Below, in pieces: positions 22,062 to 33,700 of a DNA stretch of 64,000 nucleotides. Numbering within the stretch: position 1 is the stretch's first letter; each line of letters begins with the position of its first letter. The notes below the pieces were generated by a model. The model did no database searches. It saw only the letters and a list, made by a program, of their open reading frames with translations, and was not told the DNA's origin. A program made the translations under genes and the position numbers. The stretch covers positions 1 to 64,000 of the forward strand of contig CALSCP010000883.1 in assembly GCA_943704425.1 (NCBI GenBank), in the 5' to 3' direction. The stretch comes from Ministeria vibrans ATCC 50519 (Eukaryota; Opisthokonta; Filasterea).

Positions 22062-24158
22062 TTACCTTTGATCATCATTGTCGTGGGGTGAGGCGCGCGT
22101 TCGTCGCGCAGATGAATGTCGAACGCCATTGGCAGTGGCGAGAACCGTAGAGTCGGTGGAGATGAGGGTATGGTCAAGACGTGCTCGTTTGCGCGCTCGT
22201 TCCGCTGTGGGACTACTCGTGGCCTTGGTCTTCTTGACTTTCTTCTTGGCTGGTCGCTCAGCTGTTGTTGTTGCAGTTATGTTGGCCTGCAGCGTAACTG
22301 CTGCAGCAGCATTGATGGCAGCACGTCGCTTGGCTGATGGAGTAGCAGCAGCAGCAGCAGCAGCAACAGCGGCATGGCCATGCTTGACCTTGGTGGGCGA
22401 AGGAGCCTTGGCCTTGGCTTTGCTCTTGGGTGTCGACGCACTGGTACTCGTCGGTGCGGGTGGTGGTGGTGGTGTCAATGGTCTCTTGCGCGGTCGTCCG
22501 CGTCGTTCGATACGTCCGTCGGGGCGCAGTGGTCGTGGCTTGGGCTTGCGTCCGCGCGTCTCGACCTTGCTCTTCTTTTTCTTGATGCTTTTCTTGTTCT
22601 TCTTCGTGGCTGCATCCGTCGTCGTCGTCGTCGTCTTCTTCTTCTTCTTCTTCTTCTTGTACTTGCGCGTCGCATCGTCGTCGCTGTCGTCGTCGCTGTC
22701 GCCGTCGTCATCGTCCGAGTGGCGTCGCAAGCGCTTCTTGGTGAAAGCAGAGGCAGTGCGTTCGCGGTACAGTCGTTTGGACTCGAGGCGAGCAATACGG
22801 GCAGCGTCGGCAGCCTGGCGACGAGCGGGCGTTAGCGCCACCAGAGGCACGTGAGGCCCGCCAATGTCACCCCAGTCTGGCTCCACCTGTACGTCGAGTG
22901 CGTCAAAGGGCGACGAGTAAGGTGCGCTACGATTGCGCTTGGTGTAGTCCTTCCAGCACATCTCAACGACATCACGGTTGACGCGGGTCAGCATTTGTTT
23001 GTAGCGCTCGCGCTTGAGCACCAGGTCACAGGCGAGACGCAGCGACTCGAGCGATACACGCAGACGTTTGGCAATATCGCGATGTTGCAGGTTGTACCAG
23101 CTGAGGCGATCACGCAGTGTCGGTTGCTGGTAGCAGCGCAGCAGAGGACCCGTGTCTGGACGGGCGTGCAGCCTGCGCCAGTAGTCATAGATGCGTGACA
23201 CCAGCACCATGCTCAATTTGCTTTGTCTTGCCACACGCACAAGGCCGGCCCTCGACACGGACCATCGTTTGCTTGCATCGTGGCCCAAATCGGTCTCTTG
23301 TTGCTCACTGGTCTCCTCCTCCTCCTCGTCTTCGAGTTCCGCCTCCGCTTCGGCCTCGTCTTCCTCGTCGTCGTCACTCTCGTTCTCGTCAGACGATGCA
23401 CGACCGTGATCGTACCTCTGTTGCACGGATCCCGTAGGAGCATAGCGTTGTCGTGCCCAGCGGTGATGCGCCGAGCGCTCGAGCAATTCCATGACTAATT
23501 CAAATACAGCAATGGTGACGCTGCCGACGCCGCTTGAGCCAGAGCCACCGGGGCTGCCGGATCCCGGCGACGATGACAACGGCGCGACTGCCGTGGTGGT
23601 ACCGTTGGGCTGTTGACGGCGCGCTTGGGACTTGTTTTTGGATGTGGATCGTTTGGGAGACGGTTGTCGTCTGTTGAGCTCGCCGAGGAACGCCTCGTCG
23701 TCCGAGTCGGCGTCGTACGTCGCGCCCATCCGTCGACAGGACCGTTTGATGGCGTCAAGTTGGACAAAGCGAGAGGGACGAACAAATCGCGGGGCTTTGG
23801 GCGAGGTGGGTGCAGACGAGGCGGCAACGGCGGCCGCAACGGCTCGGTCCAGTTTTGTCGAGCGCCCCTTGACATTGCCAGCGGCGCCGGCGGCAACACT
23901 GCCGGCGCTCGACGCTGCCGCCAACGATCTGACGTGGCACACGTTGGATTCGGGGAGTGGGCGGTGTCCGGGCACCTGGACGGGGTTGTTCCACTCGCCG
24001 CGCCATGCATCCACAATGACAACCGTTCGAAACTGGCGTTCTTCGACGGCCCGCGAAAATGTCGTGTCATCGCGCACTAGCATGGCCGAAACGGGAGCAG
24101 TGCTGAAAACCTCAACAACCTCATCGTCCGGAGGGGGCGACGGAGGTCGCGATTCCAT
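22062..24158 (-). CDS. Enhancer-of-polycomb-like chromatin protein with AT-hooks
   Basis: A single intronless frame of 698 residues. The enhancer-of-polycomb signature is visible in two parts: ATYDADSDDEAFLGELNRR (residues about 143-162), and a helical segment around VSRIYDYWRRLHARPDTGPLL leading to SLRLACDLVLKRERYKQML. Both resemble the EPC/BRPF/JADE scaffold of NuA4-type histone acetyltransferase complexes. A strongly acidic stretch (DENESDDDEEDEAEAEAELE) separates them. The C-terminal half is basic, with lysine runs and AT-hook-like cores (ETRGRKPKPRPLRP and ERRGRPRKRPL). Nuclear localisation is expected. It is divergent from RPB3 across 295 bp. The similarity is motif-level, so the exact orthology is uncertain. 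Confidence 0.75.
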   Translation of the reverse strand: MESRPPSPPPDDEVVEVFSTAPVSAMLVRDDTTFSRAVEERQFRTVVIVDAWRGEWNNPVQVPGHRPLPESNVCHVRSLAAASSAGSVAAGAAGNVKGRSTKLDRAVAAAVAASSAPTSPKAPRFVRPSRFVQLDAIKRSCRRMGATYDADSDDEAFLGELNRRQPSPKRSTSKNKSQARRQQPNGTTTAVAPLSSSPGSGSPGGSGSSGVGSVTIAVFELVMELLERSAHHRWARQRYAPTGSVQQRYDHGRASSDENESDDDEEDEAEAEAELEDEEEEETSEQQETDLGHDASKRWSVSRAGLVRVARQSKLSMVLVSRIYDYWRRLHARPDTGPLLRCYQQPTLRDRLSWYNLQHRDIAKRLRVSLESLRLACDLVLKRERYKQMLTRVNRDVVEMCWKDYTKRNRSAPYSSPFDALDVQVEPDWGDIGGPHVPLVALTPARRQAADAARIARLESKRLYRERTASAFTKKRLRRHSDDDDGDSDDDSDDDATRKYKKKKKKKKTTTTTTDAATKKNKKSIKKKKSKVETRGRKPKPRPLRPDGRIERRGRPRKRPLTPPPPPAPTSTSASTPKSKAKAKAPSPTKVKHGHAAVAAAAAAATPSAKRRAAINAAAAVTLQANITATTTAERPAKKKVKKTKATSSPTAERARKRARLDHTLISTDSTVLATANGVRHSSARRTRASPHDNDDQR

Positions 24159-24453
24159 TTAGGGTTCGCTGTTGACCGCCCAGTAAAGAACGCAAGAATT
24201 TTTGTAAATTTTCAATTTTGTCTTTGGATTTTGGATTTTGGATTTTTTTTTTGCCCAATTCAACACCCTCTTGAGAACAGACTAGTGACTTATTGTGACT
24301 ACCACTTGGCACTCATCAGTCATCACTCACCAGACATCATTCGCATCAAGTCAAAAGACATTTTTAGTTCAAGAGGATTCTTAAACGAAATATCTTATAA
24401 TATAGATATCAGATGATATAAATTATATTCAGACATTTTCCTCAATTCCCATC
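24159..24453. promoter_or_regulatory. Bidirectional spacer between enhancer-of-polycomb and RPB3 genes
   Basis: This 295 bp spacer separates two divergent start codons. It is AT-rich near RPB3, and no coding exon is seen. Confidence 0.55.
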
Positions 24454-25622
24454 ATGGACTTGAACATCATCGAGAGTCAGCCGAGCTTTGTCAAGTTTGT
24501 CTTGGACGGCGTTGACTTGAGCATGGCCAATGCCTTGAGACGAGTGTGCATTGCGGAAGTGCCCACTCTGGCAATAGACACAGTCGATATTGAGGTAGGG
24601 AAAAAAACGCCAATGATCGTTGGAATGGGATGCCTGGGGGCGCCAACGAGCGCCTGCTGGGCGTGCATACCAAGGAGAGAAAGAGAAGTGGAAGCCGCGC
24701 CGGAATCAATTGAAGGGGACGACAAATCGTTGTGAAACGCATTGTGTGTCGCACACCAAAGTGTATTCTCTCTCTCTCTCTCTCTCTCCTTACAACACAC
24801 ACACGCCATTTTATTATACGTGCATCGGTAGATACACTCACCCATGCACACCCGCATGCTTGCTCTTGCTTTCAATGGTGTCCGCCCCTCTTTTAAACAA
24901 CGCTTTCTTGCAGGAGAACAACAGTGTACTCCCCGACGAGTTTTTGGCCCATCGACTGGGTCTGATTCCCATCAAGAGCGCACACGTGAGCAAATTCAAA
25001 TTTTCGCGCGCGTGCGACTGCCAAGGCTTCTGCAGTGACTGCGGCGTCGAAATGAGCCTGGACGTGCGTAACGACGACGTCCACACGCGACTGGTGACCA
25101 CACGCGATCTGGTGAGCTCTGTCGACGGAGTGGCACCCGTGCAGCTCGAGAAGGAGGACGCTGTGCTCATTGCAAAGCTTCAGCGTGGACAGTCTATCAG
25201 GCTCAAGTATAATATCGAGCTCATGTGCTATGCGTGCTCCCTCATTTTTGCTCACTCACTGTTTTGCTCTTTTTTCTCCCACCAGATGCATTGCACGCAA
25301 AGGGTTTGGAAAGGAGCACGCCAAGTGGATTCCCACATGTGCCGTTGCCTTTGAGTACGACCCGGACAACCGTGCACGCTTTACCAACTTCCCCGACCCT
25401 GCCGAGTGGCCCAAGAGCGAATTTAGCAGTCTGCGCGAGCGCGACGATCGTCATCAGGAAGATTACGACATGAGCTTTGTGCCGCGTCGCTTCTACTTTA
25501 CTGTCGAGGCAACGGGTGCCCTCGAGCCCACTGCCATTGTCACGTCTGCTCTCGATGTGCTCGCCGAGAAGATCACAGACCTCGCGGGTATCACGGAGCG
25601 TCTCGAAGCCAAAAAGTTTTGA
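24454..25622 (+). CDS. RPB3: RNA polymerase II subunit RPB3
   Basis: An alpha-like subunit that pairs with RPB11 in assembly of RNA polymerase II. Three exons, 24454-24594, 24914-25206 and 25286-25622, agree in phase and give 256 residues (human 275). The N-terminus carries the alpha motif [32 protein letters not shown] follows, then a zinc-binding loop with four cysteines in [13 protein letters not shown], and later [17 protein letters not shown]. The C-terminal helix ([12 protein letters not shown]) matches the dimerisation helix. Intron 1 contains a (CT)n tract and intron 2 is short. Confidence 0.96.
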
Positions 25623-25800
25623 CTTGCGACCATTTGTGTGTGTGTGTGTGTGTGTGTGTTTGTACAAAAAGAAGAAAACCCCCCTTATGATAAAAGTCTG
25701 TTGTCTGTGGTTCATTTGTCCTTTTCTACATACGCTGCTGCTGCCGCTGCCGACGGATCATCAGTGTGCTACAGAAAACACAACAATTGAGATCTTCTTA

Positions 25801-26251
25801 TTACGTCTCGTCACTTTTTGTCTGTTGTACTGTCTGTTGCTCGTAGAGCTTTCCAGTGATGGTTCTGTCGCGCCAGAGCATAGCATGGTCCCAGCTATCC
25901 ATGCCCCATCTGGGTTTCTGTGCAAAAAGACGGTTAAGGAAGAGAGAGGAGAGAGAAGAGAGAGACAAAAGAAGAGGGTTTGAAAAATTGCTGAAAATGG
26001 AGAGAGTCAGCACGCGAGAAGGAGTACCTTTCCGACTGCATAGTGCATCGCACTGATGACCATCGGCCCACCCCCGAGAAACAAGACGATAAGGCCAATG
26101 GGCGGCAGTGCTTCCATCCCTACAAAAAAAAACGCATCAGAAAAAAAAAAAGAGAGACAGTGGTGAGGGATGGGAGGTGCCACAGCCCAGCAGAGCAACA
26201 GGGATACATGAAGGGCAAAGTACACGTACATTGGAAGCGTAACCGGTTCAT
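25801..26251 (-). CDS. NDUFA1: Mitochondrial complex I subunit NDUFA1/MWFE-like
   Basis: Three exons (minus), 26251-26230, 26119-26028 and 25917-25801, join in phase to give 76 residues, close to the family size of about 65-70. The protein has one N-terminal transmembrane helix (ALPPIGLIVLFLGGGPMVIS) and then a conserved matrix-type tail, RWGMDSWDHAMLWRDRTITG. This resembles the plant MWFE subunit, in which a similar hydrophobic segment precedes a (D/S)xWDxAMxxRD motif. The 22-base first exon encodes MNRLRFQ and the first base of a Trp codon; it was chosen because its phase fits. It diverges from the CoA-ligase gene across 115 bp. Confidence 0.7.
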
Positions 26252-26366
26252 ATTTTTTACTTCGATCAAAAAAAATGAGTCATTTCACTCATTGAGCACT
26301 ATTTGAGTTATTATTTTTTAGTCCTCTTGTGCACTTGTGTCTACTCAACCTACTTTCGTCAGTGCC

Positions 26367-28131
26367 ATGTTTCGTGCGCTTCAACGTGGTACCTGGATCC
26401 TATTTTTTTCTGTCTGTCTGACTCCCGTCACTTTTTCTTTTTTCCATTTCCCAGGTGCGAAGGCGTTCGCTACCCGCTACGCGAGCGTTGTATCGTCGAG
26501 GGCAAGGTACTACACACCGGTGTGATTGCTCCAATTGCACTGATTCGCCTGGCATCTCTCAATGTGGCTGTAGTCCAAAGTGTCTGGCGGCCCTGTCGAC
26601 GTCGGCGGCTCGCCAAGCGGTGTACACGTCGCCACTGCCCGACATTGTGACGCCCAATGTGTCTTTGACTGATTATCTCTTTCCCAAGTTCGAGCCGTTT
26701 GAGCACAAGCGCGTACGACGCCTGTTTTGTGTCGTGTCTCGCTTTGTTTACCCTTTCGCTTGTGCCTAGGCGATTTTCGATGTGACCACAAACGAAGAAT
26801 TGACCTATGGCGAACTGGTGGATCGATCAAAGCGCGTTGCCAATGCTCTTTCTTCTCAAGGCATTGGCAAGGGGGATGTTGTGGGAATATATTCTGCAAA
26901 TTGCGCCGGTAGCAACACACTATTCCGAGTAAATCTGTCTTGTTATTCAAATGTTGTCTCCACTCCCTCTTGTTAGAGTACTACGTTGCCGTATTTGGCA
27001 TATCCATGACGGGTGCTACAGCCACATTGCTGAACCCGACGTATAGCGCGCGTGAAGTGCTCTACCAGCTTCAAGATGCGGGAGCGACCTCGCTGATTGT
27101 GGGCACTCACACGCTCGAGGCGTTTGTGACGTGCCAGAAGGAGCATCCCGAAGTGAGTGCACACACTAAAAAGGTCTATGTGTTTGGCGAGGACACGGCG
27201 GCCGCCCACAAGTACCACTTTGAGTCGTTTTCGTCGTTGTACACCGCTGCACCAACACCTCCCTCGGTCTCGATGGACCCTTCCAACGACGTTGTCATTC
27301 TCCCTTACTCGAGGTATGTCTTCCTCTACTCCTATCTTGCCCTTCAACTCACTGAAACAACATTTACAGTGGCACGACGGGTCTGCCTAAAGGAGTGATG
27401 TTGACACACTCCAACATTGTCTCAAATGTTCTTGCCATGGAGGAGATGGACAAGGGCCGTCTGTCGTCGGCGGACAAGTTTCTCGGTGTGCTGCCGCTTT
27501 TTCACATCTACGGCCTGGTGATCAACCTTAGCGGCTTTGCCGTGGGCGTTGAGTTGGCCATGATGCCGCGCTTTGACCTGGAGCTCTTCCTGCGCACCAT
27601 TGAGACGCACGGCACAACCATGTGCCATATTGTGCCGCCCATTGCCGTCGCGCTGGCCAAGCATCCTCTTGTTGACAAGTTCAGTCTCAAGTCGGTCCGT
27701 CGCATCATGTCGGGAGCTGCGCCTCTCTCGGACGAGACGGAAAGCCAACTTTTTGCACGGTACTTAACTTTGAGAAAAAGAAATTAGTTGAGATTTCGAT
27801 GGTAGACTGGGCATCAAGACGTACCAGGGCTATGGCATGACGGAACTCTCGCCCGTGTCGCACTACGCAACGGAGACGTACTCGCGTCAGGGGTCGGTGG
27901 GCGTTCTGATCCCGAACGTGCAGGCGCGCATTGTCGACCTGGAAACGCGCAAGGACGTGCCCATTGACGCCGAGGGCGAGCTGCTCATTCGTGGGCCACT
28001 CGTCATGAAGGGCTACCACAACCGCCCCGACGCAACCGCCGAGGCCATCAACGACGACGGCTACCTTCATACGGGCGACATTGCTCGCGTCGACCGCGAC
28101 GGCTTCTTTTACGTCGTCGACCGGGTCAAGG
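26367..28131 (+). CDS. 4-coumarate-CoA-ligase-like acyl-CoA synthetase, C-terminus missing
   Basis: Adenylate-forming enzyme that activates a carboxylic acid to its CoA thioester. Seven exons: 26367-26388, 26455-26506, 26574-26712, 26770-26908, 26977-27313, 27370-27759, 27806-28131, all in phase, giving 468 residues. An Arg/Ser-rich N-terminus without acidic residues suggests mitochondrial import. VYTSPLPDI and SLTDYLF are typical of 4CL-like enzymes. The AMP-binding signature SSGTTGLPKG is at 229-238, GYGMTE at 368-373, and YLHTGDIARVDRDGFFYVVDR at the hinge. The C-terminal lid of about 80 residues with its catalytic lysine should follow, but exon 7 ends at a donor beside a 250-bp microsatellite and no further exon is found. 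The natural substrate cannot be told. Confidence 0.9.
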
Positions 28132-28181
28132 GTACTTACTACTCCCTTAACCTTTGACCTTACGTCATGTTACTCATTCAT

Positions 28182-28432
<251 letters not shown>

Positions 28433-28519
28433 AAAGGAACAAGTATGATGAGAAGGAAAGAACTGTACCTTTAATTCATCCTTTTTGCATTTTTTGTGTG
28501 TGTGTGTGTGTTTATACAG

Positions 28520-30016
28520 TTTACTATGCCCATTGAGGCGCAGACGGGCGCCACACGATTTCGATTGGAGCAGTTTGAATATTCGAGTTCGTTCTCAGAC
28601 GTTTGGGCTCTCGAGTCGATTGCATTGGATCTTGATGGAGCTGATGAGTGCGCTGGAACGTGTTTTAACGGCGGAACGTGTGTGCCGCGTTCGTCGACTC
28701 TCTTTGACTGCATTTGTGCCGATGGGTTTGTTGGCTCTACCTGTTCGGCGTTACAAGGACTTCCCTCTTGCAGTTCAAGTCCGTGCGAGAATGGCGGCAC
28801 ATGTGTACAGGGATCGAATGCTGTCCACTCATGCGTGTGCGTTTCGGGATTCACCGGTGACCACTGTGCGAATACGGTGTCTTCGCCGTGTGTATCACTT
28901 CCATGTCAGCATGGGGGAACGTGCATTAGTGATTCAGTCGACTTGTACGAGTGTCAGTGTGCGAGTGGACGAACCGGCGCAAACTGTGAGACCATTGTGG
29001 ATATGTGTGCGTCGAGTCCCTGTGAGCAAGGTAGTACGTGTACGCCTCTTTTCAATGGGTATTTGTGTACGTGCATTGCACAGAGGACCGGTGAACATTG
29101 TGAAAGTGGGGTGGACGCTTGTGCGTCGTCTCCGTGCGATTCAGTCGGTGCAGCGTCATGCTTCAATGGCGGTGTGTTGTATGAATGCCTCTGTATTACG
29201 GGCTACACTGGAGATCAGTGCGAGACACAGATCGATCCGTGCGACAGCAAAGGATGCATGAATGGTGCAACATGCCTGTCGACGAGTGCGACGACCGCCG
29301 GGTGTGTCTGTCCCGATGGCTACCATGGCGGGCAGTGTGAGCTGGACACTGACGAGTGTGCCTCGTCGCCATGTCCAGGCGGTGGCACCTGTGTTCAGTC
29401 GACCCCTGGAACTTTTGTGTGTGTGTGTGTAGCAGGTCTTGAGGGACCGCAGTGTGAGACGCACACAAACGAGTGTGCTTCGATGCCCTGTCGCAATGGT
29501 GGACGCTGCAGCGACGGCTTTGGCGGTTACTTGTGTGCGTGTGCGGCCGGCTACGAAGGTAGCCTTTGTGAGGTGAACACCGACGAGTGTGCGTCATCAC
29601 CGTGTGCTTTTGGCTCGACTTGCCTCGATGGCGTGTTTGAATTCACCTGCGAGTGTGTGGCAGGACGCACGGGACGCACTTGCCGCCAAGTCGTCTCGCA
29701 GACAGTTGAGCCTCCGTCGTTGTCTGTCGACGATGGCTCGTCTGATCTGCACGCGAGCACCTCGGTGACTATGACCGGCAATGTGCACGTCTCGGCGTTG
29801 CTGCGTGTCGATGGCAAGCACGACGACGTCCACACCCTTGCGTTGCTGGTTGCCTCGTTGCGTGCCGATCTCTACGTTCTCAACCCATGCGAGTCGAGCC
29901 CCTGTCACAACGGGAGTACGTGTGCCACCATCGGCAGTCGTGCCACTGGCTACCCGATCTCGTTTGAGTGCCAGTGTTCCGGTGCCTTCACTGGGGTCTT
30001 TTGTGATATTCCATAA
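28520..30016 (+). CDS. EGF-repeat secreted or cell-surface protein, 5' exons missing
   Basis: One long exon opens at an acceptor (tttatacag) and encodes 498 residues to TAA. It starts with a non-EGF piece (RFRLEQFEYSSSFSDVWALE), then carries nine tandem EGF-like domains of the pattern xDECASSPCxxGGTC. A roughly 50-residue Ser/Thr/Val-rich linker and a tenth EGF domain (LNPCESSPCHNGSTC) end in FTGVFCDIP. No transmembrane helix follows. No signal peptide or start codon is present upstream, so the N-terminus must lie in lost or misjoined sequence. Several EGF domains begin with DEC, as in calcium-binding types. Confidence 0.8.
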   Translation, partial: FTMPIEAQTGATRFRLEQFEYSSSFSDVWALESIALDLDGADECAGTCFNGGTCVPRSSTLFDCICADGFVGSTCSALQGLPSCSSSPCENGGTCVQGSNAVHSCVCVSGFTGDHCANTVSSPCVSLPCQHGGTCISDSVDLYECQCASGRTGANCETIVDMCASSPCEQGSTCTPLFNGYLCTCIAQRTGEHCESGVDACASSPCDSVGAASCFNGGVLYECLCITGYTGDQCETQIDPCDSKGCMNGATCLSTSATTAGCVCPDGYHGGQCELDTDECASSPCPGGGTCVQSTPGTFVCVCVAGLEGPQCETHTNECASMPCRNGGRCSDGFGGYLCACAAGYEGSLCEVNTDECASSPCAFGSTCLDGVFEFTCECVAGRTGRTCRQVVSQTVEPPSLSVDDGSSDLHASTSVTMTGNVHVSALLRVDGKHDDVHTLALLVASLRADLYVLNPCESSPCHNGSTCATIGSRATGYPISFECQCSGAFTGVFCDIP

Positions 30017-30089
30017 AGTGTATACTAAAAATAATAATAATAATAATAAATAATAATAATAATAGTAATAATAATCAATAATGAGCTTC

Positions 30090-30147
<58 letters not shown>

Positions 30148-30798
30148 CAAATTATTATTATTATTATTATTATTATTTTATTATTATTTTTATTATTATA
30201 ATAATAATGAAAATCAAGGGAGAAAATATAATACATACAATGAAGAGTAATACAATGCTTCCACCATAGGCAGATGATAGGCTAGCTCCAAGAAGATGGA
30301 TCACTCATAGATAGTTTTATTATTATATTGCATTTTTTCATGATATTTTATTATTATATTATTGACCGCGACTGAAATTTAACGTTTCCGCACACCTCTC
30401 TTGACTCTGCTCGCCCTATCCACTTCTATACTCAAAAACTTACTAGTCACTACCCAATTACTCGATTACTCATTGTTGAACCACGATTAGAGTTCAATTC
30501 GGGGGGCCACGATCTTATTATTATGTTAAACTTGGAATTTTTTACTGACAGAGAGAGAGTTGTCTTCCAAATTCCAACTTTAATGTTTTGTTATTTTGAT
30601 TAATAGAAAACATTTCATTTATAAGATTGGTTAGTGCCGCCTTGCCACTAGCATCAGCGCTTCTCGGGTGCCTTCAACACGCCTCTTGTGGCCTCCCACG
30701 CTCTCTTTTTCACCGTTTCGGTTTTTGTGTTGACGTGGGAATCCGTTTGTTCTCCGTTTGCTTGTCGGTCACGTAGCACGCGCAACCGGCCCAGCGCG
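30017..30798. other. Spacer with (AAT)n/(TTA)n repeats, no gene seen
   Basis: From 30025 to 30205 the sequence is almost pure AAT, then TTA, and could fold into a long hairpin. A short unit at about 30245-30270 (agtaatacaatgcttccacc) recurs near 37895. The remainder is AT-rich with no convincing exon. Confidence 0.7.
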
Positions 30799-33700
30799 AT
30801 GTTCTCCGTTGCCGTCCTCGTACTAGCGTTATGTCTTTCACCCACTCCGGGCCTGGCAGACAAGAAATGCGACGTGGCTCGGGCGCTGACCGACACAGAT
30901 TGGTATGCATTCTGACGTCAATGGGTTGCTTTTGCTTTCCGCTCACTCTCTCGCTCACTCACGCCTTTTTTCCCCTTGCTCGCACAGCGACGTGATTAAA
31001 GCAGCATTCACTGTGCCGTCGAGCTGGTCAGAACTGCAGCTCAAAGAGCAGTTTCTTCAGCTGACGCGGATTGAAGGAGCTCTGACGCTCAATGCGATCG
31101 ACTCCTTAACGACGCTTGACGGGGTCTTTCCCGCGCTCACCGAGATTCAAGGCGACCTTGTCATCACCAGCAACCCCAACCTGGTGGCGATACAGGGATT
31201 CCAGGAGCTGGAGGAGATGGATGGAGGATTCATCCGAATCCATTTGAATCCGATCCTTTCAAATTTAAAGTACGACACTTTGGAAGCAAATAATTATTAT
31301 TACTATTATATTGTTATTTGTTTTGCGTCTCCTGCTTCTTCTTCTTCAGTTGTTTTTGTCCCTTTTTGAGTCTCCCCCGCCCTCCACAAGAGTGAATCCA
31401 TCCCTCCTCGCAACCAACACTCTCCGTTTGTTTGTGTAGCGGCCTTCTGCCTGACCTTTCGTCTTTCCTGTTTCCGCCCCTGGGTATCCACATCACGCAC
31501 AATGCGCCCGTATCGATCCCTTTACCCGTCCCCATCAAAGAAGACTACTACCTCGACCTCTCCTTCAACACGGCCCTCTTGTCCTGCGAACTCGCCCTGG
31601 ACGGCATCGAGGTCTTTCCCCAGTTCAGTACGCAGGGCCTGCGCATCTCAGGCAACACCATGGCGGGCTTCACGCCGCACCAGCTGCTCAACGAGCTCAC
31701 CGAACTGCCGGGCGACCTTGTTCTCGACTCCAACATTGGCATGGTGGCGACAGGCGACCTCTTGAGGAACATGGAGGGCACCATTGCGGGCTCGGTCTTC
31801 GTCGAGGGCAACGACAAGCTCACCGAGATGATCAACTTTGTCAATGGGCCCTCTGGCATTGCCGGCGACCTTGTCATCAGCACTAATGACCTCCTCGAGG
31901 ACCTAACGCATGCCTTTGGGAACATCCAGTCGCTCGACGGCGCCCTCCGCATCCACCGCAACCCCTTCCTGAAGTCGCTCAACGGCTTCCTCGGCAGCCT
32001 CACCGTCACTTCTCTGCCCGCAGGCGTCTTCGTGTCCGAGAACAGCGACCCCATCAGCGCCCCTGTGCCCTCTCCTCCTGCTGGCACCAACATTCTTGTG
32101 CGCTCCAACCCGAATCTCGAGCTGCTCTCGGGCTTCCTCGGTCCCATTGTCGATGTCTTGGGGTCAGTCGTCATCGAGGACAACCTTGCCGACGGTTTCT
32201 CCTCCACCGACTTCCTCTTGCACGTCACATCCGTCTCCGGCTCAGTCATCGTGCAAAACAACCCGGGTCTGTCCTCACTCGACAACTTTCTGACCTCCTG
32301 CACGCACATTTTGGGCTCGCTGGTCCTTGCGAGCCAGCCCGGCTGTTCCACCCTCGACAAGACACACCTGGCCAGCCTCGAGTCGGTCGGGGGCAACATC
32401 AACGTGCTTCACATGGCCAATCTTATCGCGTTGACCAATGCCTTCCCGGCCCTTCACCAGCTCACTGGCAGCTTTGTCCTCTCCAATCTGCCACTGCTCA
32501 CAAACGGTTCTGAGCTGTTGACCCTCCACGAGATTGGCGGTGGGCTTACCATCTCACATTGCCCCGAGTTGCTCACCCTGGGCTTTCACATGCTGTCGTC
32601 CGTTCAGAGCATTTTCATCGACAACTGTGAAGTGCTTCCCGTCATTGAATTTCCCGCCCTGCACACCATCACCAACATGCTCAGCTTAACTGCCCTTCCG
32701 TCCGTTACCGTCATCAAACGTAGCCAAATGAGCTTGCTCAACGACCTTGGTGGCGTTTACATACGCGATCTACCGAGTCTCGTCATCTTCCGTCGTCTCG
32801 CATCCAACACAAACTCCCTCACGGAGCTTCGTGTCGTTGACGCTCCATTAGTCAACCTCGAGATGACCACATTTATTGGTCCGTCGCACATTGGTATCCT
32901 TGAGGTGGCCAACACCAGCACAACGGAGATCTACCCCGCAACTGCTCCTGCGCTTCAGACCGTCGACACATTCATTGTGCGCGACAATGTAAATTTGCTC
33001 TCTCTCGATGGCTTTGACAGTTTGGTGTCGGCCAAGTCGATCATCATTAGCAATAACGAGCGCCTCACTGCCATTCGCGGCTTTGCAACACTTGCGTTTA
33101 TTACTGATCTGTCAATCACCGGCAATGTGGCTCTCATCGAACTATCTGCGTTTGGTATTCAGCTCACCGCGAGGCAGATCCTGGGTTCGCTCGACCTGCG
33201 AGGCAATCCATTGCTCACTGAGACGACCTCACCCGGTCTTACCACAATGAATACCATTGTCGGCTCGTTGTACATGTCGCCCTTTTCGAGTGCACTACTC
33301 ACCTCCTCACTCACAGTGCTCACCACCATTGGTGGCGACTTGCTGCCTGTCGCGGATTCCCTCGCGAGCTCCTTGTACGCCCAGTTGCACATTGTGGCTC
33401 TATTTTCACAGCCCCTCGCCGTCTCTGGGCACATCACCATGCTGAGTAAGCCCCAGATAGCGTCAGTCACGCTTGGTGCCGGCCCACTTGGCGTGGCGGG
33501 CAACGTCAATGTGCAAACTTGTTCGTCGCTCGAGTCGTTCATTCTCGACGGTGTGTCTGTGATCTATGGCAACACTATTGTCCTCGACAATCCTCTCTTG
33601 AAGACGCTGCGATTCCCCACGCTCAACCGCATCGAAGGAACCCTTCATATTGAGGGTAATCCTGTGCTGCCTACCGTGGACGCACCGCTGATTGCGGACG

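Noticed and set aside
22078-22854. 258-residue plus-strand frame opposite the enhancer-of-polycomb gene
   Set aside because: Low-complexity Val/Leu/Phe/Ser runs mirror lysine and acidic codons on the other strand. The minus frame has recognisable domains.
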